DNA from: Methylobacter sp.
Lineage (GTDB): Bacteria > Pseudomonadota > Gammaproteobacteria > Methylococcales > Methylomonadaceae
Reading direction: 5' to 3'
Length of the DNA: 33,236 nt
Assembly: GCA_004299305.1 (NCBI GenBank)
Contig: SCPZ01000139.1
Location: 1-33,236, forward strand
Part shown: piece by piece, positions 25,914 to 33,066 of the stretch
Layout: every line of letters starts with the position of its first letter
Numbering within the stretch: the stretch's first letter is position 1
Notes under the pieces: model-generated
What the model was told of the DNA's origin: nothing
The model's database searches: none
What the model saw: the letters and a program-made list of their open reading frames with translations, nothing else
Position numbers and translations under genes: made by a program

Positions 25914-26768
25914 ATGCAAGGAGCGATTGCCGAGCCGTTATCATTGGAATTAGGCTGGCCCAGCTATCAACAAACCACCGTTGATCGCTGGCGCGACGGA
26001 CAGCATGACCAACGGCAAGACTATATTGCCGAAGAAGTGCCGATTTCCCTGATCTACAATGGGGTGCCGCATGTTGTCATGCTGGCAACCCCAACCAATC
26101 TTGAAGAATTCGCGCTGGGTTTCAGTATTACCGAAGGCATTATTAAAAGCCCGCAAGAACTATTATCGGCGCGAGTTTATAACCGCTCAAACGGTATTGA
26201 AGTCCAGATAAAAATTCCTGACCAACGCTTCCAATGCATGTCAGATAAAGGCCGTAATTTAACCGGCCGCACCGGTTGCGGCTTGTGCGGCGCAAGCACC
26301 TTAAAACAAGCCATCCGTCAACCATGCCCGGTTAACAAGGGCTTGACCCTGTCTGCGACCGAGTTACGTTCCGCTTTAACGGACATCAAGCAACACCAAA
26401 AACTGAACCAATTAACCGGCGCTGTCCATGCCGCAGCTTGGGCCGTCCCCGGGCAAGGCATTTTGGATATCAGGGAAGACGTAGGACGGCATAACGCGTT
26501 GGATAAATTGATCGGTTTTTTATTGCGTACCGGCAAAGATTTATCCGCAGGCTTTGTAATCGTTACCAGCCGCGCCAGTTATGAAATGGTGCAAAAAACC
26601 GCATGGGTCGGTATTACCCTGCTTGCAGCCATCTCCGCGCCTACCGGATTAGCCATACGCTTGGCTGATGAGGCAGGCCTCACCTTAATCGGTTTTGCCC
26701 GTGATGATCAACATGTAGTTTATACCCATCCGCAACGCTTAACCCATAGCAACTCTCTGTGTGATTAA
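25914..26768 (+). CDS. fdhD: Formate dehydrogenase sulfurtransferase FdhD (FdsC)
   Basis: FdhD transfers sulfur from a cysteine desulfurase to the molybdenum cofactor of formate dehydrogenase, making the enzyme active. The Cys-X2-Cys active motif is seen as GCGLCGAS (about residues 121-128). Other conserved points are EEFALGFSITEGII, the DIREDVGRHNALDKLIG block and FVIVTSRASYEMVQK. The ATG at 25914 has AGGAAA upstream at a suitable distance; the in-frame ATG at 25893 lacks one. It follows fdsA by about 45 nt and precedes fdsD, the order known from fds operons. Confidence 0.95.
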   Translation: MQGAIAEPLSLELGWPSYQQTTVDRWRDGQHDQRQDYIAEEVPISLIYNGVPHVVMLATPTNLEEFALGFSITEGIIKSPQELLSARVYNRSNGIEVQIKIPDQRFQCMSDKGRNLTGRTGCGLCGASTLKQAIRQPCPVNKGLTLSATELRSALTDIKQHQKLNQLTGAVHAAAWAVPGQGILDIREDVGRHNALDKLIGFLLRTGKDLSAGFVIVTSRASYEMVQKTAWVGITLLAAISAPTGLAIRLADEAGLTLIGFARDDQHVVYTHPQRLTHSNSLCD

Positions 26769-26770
26769 CG

Positions 26771-26983
26771 ATGAAAATAGAAAGACTTATTAAAATGGCC
26801 AACGACATAGGCAATTTCTTTAACTCGGAAACCGATAAAGAAATCGCTGCGGAAGGCGTAAAAAATCACATCTTAAGATCCTGGGATCCAAGAATGCGTA
26901 AAGCGATTATTGCCTATTGCCAAGAAGATGGTTCTGAGTTAAGCAGTCTAGTCAAAGCAGCCGTTACCAGACTTGCGGCTTAA
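26771..26983 (+). CDS. fdsD: Formate dehydrogenase delta subunit
   Basis: FdsD is the small non-catalytic subunit of soluble NAD-linked formate dehydrogenases, important for stable activity. The 70-residue protein matches the family: KIERLIKMANDIGNFFNSE, then EIAAEGVKNHILRSWDPRMRKAIIAY. It starts 2 nt after the fdhD stop and closes the operon. No factor-independent terminator was seen after it, though a repeat-like inverted structure follows at 26998-27052. Confidence 0.93.
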   Translation: MKIERLIKMANDIGNFFNSETDKEIAAEGVKNHILRSWDPRMRKAIIAYCQEDGSELSSLVKAAVTRLAA

Positions 26984-26997
26984 AAAACGATGTATTC

Positions 26998-27052
26998 ATA
27001 GAACACGGAAATTCCGTATAAATCCGTCATATCAGTGTTATCCGCGTTCTAT
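26998..27052. repeat. Inverted repeat related to the window-start repeat
   Basis: ATAGAACACGG (26998-27008) and CCGCGTTCTAT (27042-27052) are inverted copies with one mismatch. The enclosed ATCCGT and ATCAGTGTTATCC words recur at 55-100. It lies between the convergent fdsD and NlpC/P60 genes. Confidence 0.55.
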
Positions 27053-27104
27053 CGACTGAGCATTTACAAACAATCTCCAATAATCTATAAGCCGTTCAAT
27101 GCCG

Positions 27105-27614
27105 CTATGGACGGCGCGCACAACTAAACCTATTTCCCCAATAACGATTTTTAAGACTGGACACCGACACTTTTCCGGTACTCTGGCTAGGGGCGTGAAT
27201 AAACTCGTCATTATTGACATAAATACCGACGTGAGAAAACGGCTTGCCGTTGGTGTTAAAGAAAACCAAATCACCGGAATGAAGCTCATTTTTCGGAACC
27301 TGTGTCAGGGACTCGGCCATCCCCTGAACCGTACGCGGCAATGATATGCCCTGATGCTCGTAGACATGTTTAACAAAACCGCTGCAATCGAACCCCTCCT
27401 CGGGTGAACTTTTACCGTAATGGTAAGGCGTACCCTGCAAACTCAACGCATAACTTAGCATTGGCGAATAATCCACAGAAGACTGGGGTTCAGGAAGACT
27501 AGCGCAACCTGAAAACAATACTATCGCAGTAAGAAAAACACCCCGAATAAAAAAACAATAATAGTTTTTAGCGGCTAATGTGCTCACAAATTCATAACCT
27601 ATTTCATAGACCAA
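27105..27614 (-). CDS. NlpC/P60 family peptidoglycan endopeptidase lipoprotein
   Basis: This is a periplasmic cysteine peptidase that probably cuts peptide crosslinks or stem peptides of peptidoglycan. The N-terminus has a hydrophobic segment and a lipobox LFSGC (Cys37). The catalytic domain (about 50-165) has the NlpC/P60 residues: Cys77 in FDCSGF, His128 in FSHVGIY and His140 in FIHAPSQ. GDLVFFNTNG and WGNRFSCARRP are also typical (MepS/Spr-like). 169 residues is usual. The start is uncertain: the region before the membrane segment is long for a signal peptide, and a GTG at about residue 10 may be the true start. Confidence 0.9.
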   Translation of the reverse strand: MVYEIGYEFVSTLAAKNYYCFFIRGVFLTAIVLFSGCASLPEPQSSVDYSPMLSYALSLQGTPYHYGKSSPEEGFDCSGFVKHVYEHQGISLPRTVQGMAESLTQVPKNELHSGDLVFFNTNGKPFSHVGIYVNNDEFIHAPSQSTGKVSVSSLKNRYWGNRFSCARRP

Positions 27615-27978
27615 GTAACAACTCTTGGTAAGGATAGGCCATTACAAGCTAAATGGCTATGTGACAGAATTCGTTACACCGCTACTTGACCTTATAATTT
27701 TCGAAGCCGTTTCCGGCTATCCTACTTTAGAAATTCGGCTACCAACTAAGACGAGACACACTACAAATACCCCCCAACCCCAACTTAAAACTGTCCCGGC
27801 TTATGTTGGTAGCCACCAGCGTCTTCCCGTTTAAGCATGGACAGTTTAAACGGGAAGCTCGCAAATACTATAAAGCGTCATCAAAACTTAACCGTTCTGT
27901 CATTCGATGTTCATAAATTCGACACAAAACTGACACCTTTATTGATTAAGGTATTCACATCTTTATTCAGCCATGTGA
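27615..27978. other. Intergenic region between the NlpC/P60 and olsB-like genes
   Basis: No gene is supported. The one open frame here has no homology I recognise. Near the right part is an inverted repeat (see 27823-27857). The segment after it is AT-rich and presumably holds the promoter of the lipid gene cluster, but I could not identify a clear pair of boxes. Confidence 0.4.
27823..27857. repeat. 12-bp perfect inverted repeat
   Basis: CTTCCCGTTTAA (27823-27834) and TTAAACGGGAAG (27846-27857) pair completely around an 11-nt loop. There is no T run after it. It could be an operator, a terminator-like structure or a decayed repeat. Confidence 0.6.
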
Positions 27979-28827
27979 ATGCCCATGAAAAAAACAGATG
28001 CCGCAATACAATTTAAGCCTGCCAGACGACTGGAATGTTTTGTTATAGCCAAGGATGGCGTGTATGCCGCAGGCCAGCCGGAAGCTGGCGCGGCGGTAGA
28101 CTCAGAGGCGTTAATAAAAGAAGCCCAGGCCTTGCGTTTCCGCGTATTTGCCAAGGAAATGGGTGCCAAGCTCAAAACCGAATCGGAAGGCCTGGATTAT
28201 GATGAAGTCGATAGCTATTGCGATCATTTGATTGTGTATGACAACGTCAATAAAAAAATAGTCGGCTATACACGTTTGCTTAATCAAGATCAGGCGGAAC
28301 GACTCGGAAGCTTTTATTCTCAAAGTGAATTCAATCTCGATCAAGTCTTAACATTACCAGGCCGTTTCCTGGAAATAGGCAGGACTTGCGTTGCTCCTGA
28401 TTATCGCGGCAGCGCTGTATTAACAACGCTTTGGTCGGCACTGGTGCAATACGCACTTGACGGGCAATTTAATTATTTACTCGGTTGCGCCAGCATTACT
28501 CCCGGTCCCAGCGGCTTTGCCGTCGATGCGGTTTACCGGAATATCGATGCCAAAAATATTGCGCCCTCCTCGCTTCAGGTCAAACCCAGCATCCCGGTAC
28601 CTAACGAATTAAGATGCGAACGGGATGAATCGGGCATTCCCCCCTTACTGAAGGCTTATTTTCGTTTCGGCGCGGTAGTCTGCGGTGAGCCTTGCTGGGA
28701 TGAAGACTTTAACTGCATGGATTTGTTCATGTTACTGCCGCTTGACCAATTGCAAGAGCGCTACAGCAAACACTATATGAGAGGCTATCAGGCTGGCAAT
28801 GAAATTGAAAATACGGCTGTACTATAA
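27979..28827 (+). CDS. olsB: OlsB-like ornithine N-acyltransferase (GNAT, Acetyltransf_5)
   Basis: OlsB attaches a 3-hydroxy fatty acid from acyl carrier protein to the alpha-amino group of ornithine, giving lyso-ornithine lipid. The sequence shows the family pattern: EAQALRFRVFAKEMGA (about residues 47-62), YCDHLIVYD, IVGYTRLL, FLEIGRTCVAPDYRGSAVLTTLW and YLLGCASI. The next gene encodes a PlsC-type acyltransferase, as in olsBA, which supports the call. 282 residues fits. The related acyltransferases linked to PEP-CTERM/exosortase systems are the main alternative, but no exosortase is visible here. Two close ATG codons (27979 and 27985) are possible starts. Confidence 0.75.
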   Translation: MPMKKTDAAIQFKPARRLECFVIAKDGVYAAGQPEAGAAVDSEALIKEAQALRFRVFAKEMGAKLKTESEGLDYDEVDSYCDHLIVYDNVNKKIVGYTRLLNQDQAERLGSFYSQSEFNLDQVLTLPGRFLEIGRTCVAPDYRGSAVLTTLWSALVQYALDGQFNYLLGCASITPGPSGFAVDAVYRNIDAKNIAPSSLQVKPSIPVPNELRCERDESGIPPLLKAYFRFGAVVCGEPCWDEDFNCMDLFMLLPLDQLQERYSKHYMRGYQAGNEIENTAVL

Positions 28828-29608
28828 ACTTTTCCTGGTCGCTATCCTGTTTATCAATGGGTTGATCATAGCAGCAGGCATTTTTCCCACGCTTGGTTTC
28901 TTATATTCGGCGCGCGATGCAAAAATCAAGCGGGATGCCCTCAAAACCCGTTGGCTGCAAAGGTTCAGCGCTATTGTTAACCTGCATATCATCAAAGAGG
29001 GTGAACTGCCGGAACGACGCGCCATGCTGGTCGGCAATCACATCTCCTGGCTGGACATCATCGTTATCGGCCAATATTTACCGGCTTTTTTTGTTGCCAA
29101 AAATGACATTTCACGTTGGCCTGTTATCGGTTATCTGGCCAGACAGGGCGGCACTATTTTTATTCGTCGCGGCGACAAACAGCATATCAGGACGACTGCC
29201 GAAAAAATGGTCTGGTTGTTAAAACAAAACAGCAATATTATCGCTTTTCCTGAAGGAACCACGACTAACGGTGACGAGGTTTTGCACTTTCATTCGTCCT
29301 TATTTCAACCCGCATTATTAACTAGGTCGGCTATTCAACCCGTAGCCCTTCAATATCAAGGCGCAGCCAAGGAACACGCGCCTTTTGTCGGCGACGACGC
29401 CTTTGTGCCGCATTTACTCAACATGCTGAGCCTGGATAAAATCGAGGTTCGACTTAGCTTTCTTCCTGTCATTAACGGCTCAGGAAAAAGCCGACATTCC
29501 GTCAGTCTTGAAGCAAGAGACATGATATGGGAGAAAATTTCCGAATGTTCACCATTGGCTAATTCAGACAGGGAATGCATTGAAACCATCCAACGGCGAA
29601 TCATGTAA
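28799..29608 (+). CDS. olsA: OlsA/PlsC-like 1-acyl-glycerol-3-phosphate acyltransferase
   Basis: This is a membrane-associated acyltransferase that would add the second acyl chain to lyso-ornithine lipid (OlsA) or to lysophosphatidate (PlsC). Residues 8-35 form a membrane segment. The H-X4-D catalytic motif is NHISWLD (His81, Asp86), the glycerol-phosphate-type motif is FIRRGD (about 121-126), and FPEGTTTNG (150-158) is the third motif. 269 residues is normal. It starts 29 nt inside the end of the olsB-like gene, so the two are translated together. Overlap and gene order favour the ornithine-lipid role over a general PlsC. Confidence 0.82.
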   Translation: MKLKIRLYYKLFLVAILFINGLIIAAGIFPTLGFLYSARDAKIKRDALKTRWLQRFSAIVNLHIIKEGELPERRAMLVGNHISWLDIIVIGQYLPAFFVAKNDISRWPVIGYLARQGGTIFIRRGDKQHIRTTAEKMVWLLKQNSNIIAFPEGTTTNGDEVLHFHSSLFQPALLTRSAIQPVALQYQGAAKEHAPFVGDDAFVPHLLNMLSLDKIEVRLSFLPVINGSGKSRHSVSLEARDMIWEKISECSPLANSDRECIETIQRRIM

Positions 29609-29628
29609 CCTCAACCACAAGGTACGAT

Positions 29629-30141
29629 ATGAAAATTCTAAGTCTAATGAAAACTGCTGATATTTTTACTGTCGGAAATCTGTGCTGCGGCATCGTCTCG
29701 ATTTTGCTGGCTATTGACGGTTTTTTTGAGTTAAGCGCATTGCTGCTGTTTTTAGCGGTGGTGTTTGATGTGCTTGACGGAAAAATAGCGGGACTCCTGC
29801 ACCAAAAGAATCTGTTCGGCAAACAAATCGATTCCATGTCTGACCTGGTATCTTTTGGCGTCGCCCCCGCCTTGTTATTTTATTCACTGGGCTCCCCCGG
29901 AATTTTAGGCATCTTAGTGGCATTGTTTTTTGTCGCTTGCGGGATGCTTCGGCTTGCACGCTATAATATTTCGGAAGGAGCGGGTTTCGAAGGCGTTCCT
30001 ATTAGCGTGAATGGCGTCCTGTTTCCGATACTTTTCCTGCTTTTTAGCAGCTTCCCCCAAACCCTGAATTATTGGCCGCTAGTCTTTTTAATCCAAGGTT
30101 TCCTGATGATTTCCACTTTAAAAGTGTCTCGAATATTCTAA
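29629..30141 (+). CDS. CDP-alcohol phosphatidyltransferase (PssA-like, short form)
   Basis: This is an integral membrane enzyme that joins a CDP-diacylglycerol phosphatidyl group to an alcohol, most likely serine. The motif D-X2-D-G-X2-A-R-X8-G-X3-D-X3-D is readable as Asp47, Asp50-Gly51, Ala54, Gly64, Asp68 and Asp72, followed by LVSFGVAPALLFY, which is typical of phosphatidylserine synthases. One motif position is unusual: Gly55 replaces the usual Arg. At 170 residues it resembles the short Bacillus-type enzyme. Four to five hydrophobic segments are apparent. AAGG lies before the ATG. It starts 20 nt after the OlsA-like gene, forming a membrane-lipid cluster. Confidence 0.82.
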   Translation: MKILSLMKTADIFTVGNLCCGIVSILLAIDGFFELSALLLFLAVVFDVLDGKIAGLLHQKNLFGKQIDSMSDLVSFGVAPALLFYSLGSPGILGILVALFFVACGMLRLARYNISEGAGFEGVPISVNGVLFPILFLLFSSFPQTLNYWPLVFLIQGFLMISTLKVSRIF

Positions 30142-30264
30142 CCTGCTCCTAAATTTTCCCCATTGAATAAAGCCGGTATGAAAAAAGAATTATTGTCGCA
30201 GCCCGTTTTTCCGGGAATGGGGTTATATTTGTCTTTTATAGACTGTAACGGCTGATTCGGATTT

Positions 30265-31281
30265 ATGACTGGCATTAAATTCCCTGAACTTGAACAACTT
30301 GAACGCATTATTGAGCAATTCGGCGACCGGGCTCAAACCGAGGTAGTAGAACGGATTCAATACCAAGATCATGAATTTCCGATTCATTGCATTACGCTAG
30401 GCTCAACCCAGCCCGATGTGCCTGTATTAGCCTTTTTTGGCGGCGTGCATGGACTGGAGAAGATCGGTTCTGAAGTCATCCTGTCTTATATGGAAACTAT
30501 CGGCCAATTATTGGACTGGGATCAGGAATTCCTGGCCCGGCTTGAGAAATCCCGGCTGGTTTTTGTACCCCTGGTCAACCCGGTTGGCGTCTATCTAGGC
30601 ACACGCTGCAATGGCAACGGCGTTGATTTGATGCGCAATTCGCCTGTAGAAAGCGCGGGCGCAACCCGTATTTTCAGCGGTCACCGTATCACGCCTCGCC
30701 TGCCCTGGTATCGAGGCGACGAGTCAAAAATGGAAAAGGAAGCGCAAGCTTTGTGCCGGGTCGTCGATCGACACCTGTTCAACTCATCGTTATCCATTGC
30801 CCTGGATTTGCATTCAGGTTTCGGCATTCAAGACCGTTTATGGTTCCCCTACGCCTCGCGCCTTACCCCGTTTGCCTTTCTTGCTGAAACTTTGGCCTTA
30901 AAAGAACTGTTCGACCGCTGCTATCAACACCACATATATAGAATTGAACCGACCTGCCAGGAATATATGATTAACGGCGACCTGTGGGATTACCTGTTCG
31001 ATGATTTTGTCCAGCGCTTTGAGGCCGAACGATTATTCCTGCCCTTGACGCTGGAAATGGGTTCATGGCTTTGGCTGCGCAAAAGCCCGATGCATCTATT
31101 CTCACGACACGGCTTGTTTCACCCGCTCCTGCCTCACCGGCAGCAACGGATTTTTCGACGGCATTTCATGCTGTTTGATTTTTTATTCCGCAGCCTTCTG
31201 TATCCGGAAAAATGGACGCAACTGAAACCGAAACAAAAGGCCGCCTATGAAAAAAAGGCATTAGGTCTTTGGTATGGCTAA
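30265..31281 (+). CDS. M14-family zinc carboxypeptidase-like protein
   Basis: The zinc and catalytic residues of M14 metallopeptidases can be placed: His62 and Glu65 in GGVHGLEK, an NPVG...NGVDLMRN block (about 105-125) for substrate binding, His173 in LDLHSGFG, and the catalytic Glu254 in LTLEMGSW. 338 residues. There is no signal peptide, so it should be cytoplasmic. It could be a peptidase, a peptidoglycan-peptide amidase, or a succinylglutamate-desuccinylase-like deacylase; the sequence does not decide. The next gene overlaps its end by 8 nt, pointing to a linked function with the hydrolase. Confidence 0.83.
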   Translation: MTGIKFPELEQLERIIEQFGDRAQTEVVERIQYQDHEFPIHCITLGSTQPDVPVLAFFGGVHGLEKIGSEVILSYMETIGQLLDWDQEFLARLEKSRLVFVPLVNPVGVYLGTRCNGNGVDLMRNSPVESAGATRIFSGHRITPRLPWYRGDESKMEKEAQALCRVVDRHLFNSSLSIALDLHSGFGIQDRLWFPYASRLTPFAFLAETLALKELFDRCYQHHIYRIEPTCQEYMINGDLWDYLFDDFVQRFEAERLFLPLTLEMGSWLWLRKSPMHLFSRHGLFHPLLPHRQQRIFRRHFMLFDFLFRSLLYPEKWTQLKPKQKAAYEKKALGLWYG

Positions 31282-32047
31282 AACACTGGGAAAAAACTGG
31301 ATCCTGCTTCGAGGCCTGGCGCGTGAATCGGCGCACTGGGGCGATTTCATTCCTCTTTTACAAGCAGCATTTCCAAACGCTCAAATAACACTGCTGGATT
31401 TACCCGGTACCGGTTGCTTTCACCGGGAAACCAGTCCCAGCACAATCAAGGCGATAACCGACAGCGTGCGGCGCAATGCCCTAGCTCAAGGCCACATACA
31501 ACAACCGGTAACGATTCTGGCGCTTTCGCTGGGGGCAATGGTCGCCTGGGAATGGATGCGCCGCTATCCCGAGGATATTTGCGGTGCAACCCTGATGAAC
31601 ACCAGCCTTGCCGATTTAAACCCCTTTTATCAGCGACTACGCTGGCAAAGTTACCGGGACTTTATCGCACTAACAATGACGCGCGACCTGTATAAACGGG
31701 AATCGGCGATTTTGCAGTTGACCAGTAATCGCCGAAACCAGCATAACCGGACAGCTCAAGCCTGGAAAAACATACAAAGCCAACGCCCTATCAGTTTTAA
31801 AAACAGCTTCCGCCAGATTATAGCGGCTGCAAGCTATCGCGCCGGAGATATAAAACCGGAGCAGCCGGTGTTATTATTAAACGGGCAAGGCGATCGATTA
31901 GTGTCGCCTGTCTGCTCAGAGACGATACATAAAAAATGGAACCTGGAACTTCGCCGCCATCTCTGGGCAGGCCATGACCTGACCCTGGATGACGGCGCAT
32001 GGGTGACAATGCAACTGAAAGATTGGGTCGATGGGTTTCCCGTTTAA
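31274..32047 (+). CDS. Alpha/beta-fold hydrolase
   Basis: A cytoplasmic hydrolase of unknown substrate. Nucleophile elbow: ALSLG with Ser85 (Ala in place of the usual first Gly). Acid: Asp207 in NGQGDRLVSP. Base: His234 in WAGHDLTLDD. The N-terminal NWILLRGLARESAHWGDFIPLL and LLDLPGTG (oxyanion and strand regions) are typical of the fold. 257 residues is usual. The translational overlap with the M14 gene suggests the two act on the same compound or are co-regulated. It could be an esterase, lipase or amidase. Confidence 0.83.
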   Translation: MAKTLGKNWILLRGLARESAHWGDFIPLLQAAFPNAQITLLDLPGTGCFHRETSPSTIKAITDSVRRNALAQGHIQQPVTILALSLGAMVAWEWMRRYPEDICGATLMNTSLADLNPFYQRLRWQSYRDFIALTMTRDLYKRESAILQLTSNRRNQHNRTAQAWKNIQSQRPISFKNSFRQIIAAASYRAGDIKPEQPVLLLNGQGDRLVSPVCSETIHKKWNLELRRHLWAGHDLTLDDGAWVTMQLKDWVDGFPV

Positions 32048-32087
32048 GAATGAAAACCAAATAATTTGGTAACTACTCACCCTAAGG

Positions 32088-32166
32088 TTCAAAGCCAGCT
32101 TTGAACTTAGGCATCCACGCTTTCTGGAGTCCAAAGCTGGCTTTGGATAGCTCAAAGTCGGCTTTG
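32088..32166. repeat. Cluster of three CAAAGC-type palindromes
   Basis: TTCAAAGCCAGCTTTGAA (32088-32105), CCAAAGCTGGCTTTGG (32131-32146) and CAAAGTCGGCTTTG (32153-32166) are three related near-perfect palindromes in 79 nt, just after the hydrolase gene. They could act as a transcript end or belong to a repeat family. Confidence 0.75.
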
Positions 32167-32201
32167 CGATTTAATAAGGTGTGAGAAGTTGCATAACTTG
32201 A

Positions 32202-32234
32202 ACAGATAACATCCCTCTAAGGGATGTTATCTGT
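32202..32234. repeat. Perfect 15-bp stem-loop
   Basis: ACAGATAACATCCCT (32202-32216) and its exact reverse complement (32220-32234) enclose a 3-nt CTA loop. It is not followed by a T run. A stem this long with a minimal loop is unlikely by chance; it could be a bidirectional terminator, a REP-like unit, or the processed hairpin of an RNA. Confidence 0.75.
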
Positions 32235-32332
32235 AAATCGGACCCTTTAAATTAGAGCTCAAATGCTTGAGTTATTTAGTTTTCATTCCTAAAGACACCA
32301 ACACAACGGCCTAACGCCACAAAAGGAAAGCC

Positions 32333-32899
32333 ATGAATCAACCCGCCTACAAATTTGCAACCTATGAAGACCTGTTTGATTTACCCGAACATATCATCGG
32401 TGAAATCATAGCCGGACAACTGATCACCCAACCACGGCCAGCCCCAAAACATGCGCTTGCAGGCTCTAGCCTGGGCATGTCAGTCGGCGCTTCTTACCAT
32501 CAGGGACAAGGCGGGCCAGGCGGCTGGTGGATTTTAGATGAACCGGAACTACATCTGGGTTCGGACATCTTAGTGCCGGATCTTGCAGGCTGGCGACGCA
32601 CACGGATGCCTGTATTGCCGAAAACCGCTTATTTTGAAATAGCCCCGGATTGGGTGTGCGAAGTGCTGTCACCGTCAACCGCCCGCATTGACCGCGTACA
32701 AAAAATGCCGCTTTACGCGCAAAACCAAGTTGCCTATTTATGGTTGATTGATCCAGAGTTACGCACCTTAGAAGCCTATCTATTGCAGAACGGACATTGG
32801 TTATTAGAAACCGCGCTAAAAGATGACGAAGCGGTTTGTGTGCCGCCTTTCGATGGCATCAGCTTTTCGCTAGGCGGACTTTGGGCGGTGGAAGATTAA
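32333..32899 (+). CDS. Uma2-family putative endonuclease (copy 2)
   Basis: A close paralogue of the gene at 19135. The 188 residues share HIIGEIIAGQLITQPRPAPKHA, GPGGWWILDEPELHLGSDILVPDLAGWRR, PDWVCEVLSPSTARIDRVQKMPLYA and QVAYLWLIDP with it. The PD-(D/E)XK-type metal and catalytic residues (Asp in SDILVPDL, Glu in CEVLSP, Lys in QKMP) are intact. GGAAAG lies before the ATG. The gene stands alone between palindrome-rich segments, typical of these genes, which are often present in many dispersed copies. Function is unproven. Confidence 0.85.
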   Translation: MNQPAYKFATYEDLFDLPEHIIGEIIAGQLITQPRPAPKHALAGSSLGMSVGASYHQGQGGPGGWWILDEPELHLGSDILVPDLAGWRRTRMPVLPKTAYFEIAPDWVCEVLSPSTARIDRVQKMPLYAQNQVAYLWLIDPELRTLEAYLLQNGHWLLETALKDDEAVCVPPFDGISFSLGGLWAVED

Positions 32900-32918
32900 A
32901 ACTTTTGGCTGCCAACTT

Positions 32919-33066
32919 AGGAATGCGCACGAAATAACTTCGACAACTAGCTCCCTCTCCTGCTGGACGACGGCACGGATGCAGGAGGTAGAGTAACGCA
33001 GGAGCAGTTACCGAGAGGGCTGGGGTGAGGAGAATAAAATGCATAAGTTATTTCATGCTCGTTCCT
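32919..33066. mobile_element. MITE-like element with about 22-bp imperfect terminal inverted repeats
   Basis: The left end (32919-32940, starting AGGAATGCGC and ending AATAACTT) and the right end (33045-33066) are inverted copies agreeing at about 19 of 22 positions, 148 bp apart overall. The interior has no coding capacity and contains a CCCTCTCC...GGAGCAG...GAGAGGGCTGGGG stem-forming segment. Nothing identifies a parent transposon. Confidence 0.5.

Noticed and set aside
25069-25944. A 291-codon open frame antisense to fdsA
   Set aside because: It lies wholly over the strongly conserved fdsA and fdhD start; long antisense frames are common in GC-biased coding DNA, and the product matches no family I know.
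27625-27834. Short open frame between the NlpC/P60 gene and the lipid cluster
   Set aside because: No ribosome site, no known motif and composition like non-coding DNA; it ends in an inverted repeat.
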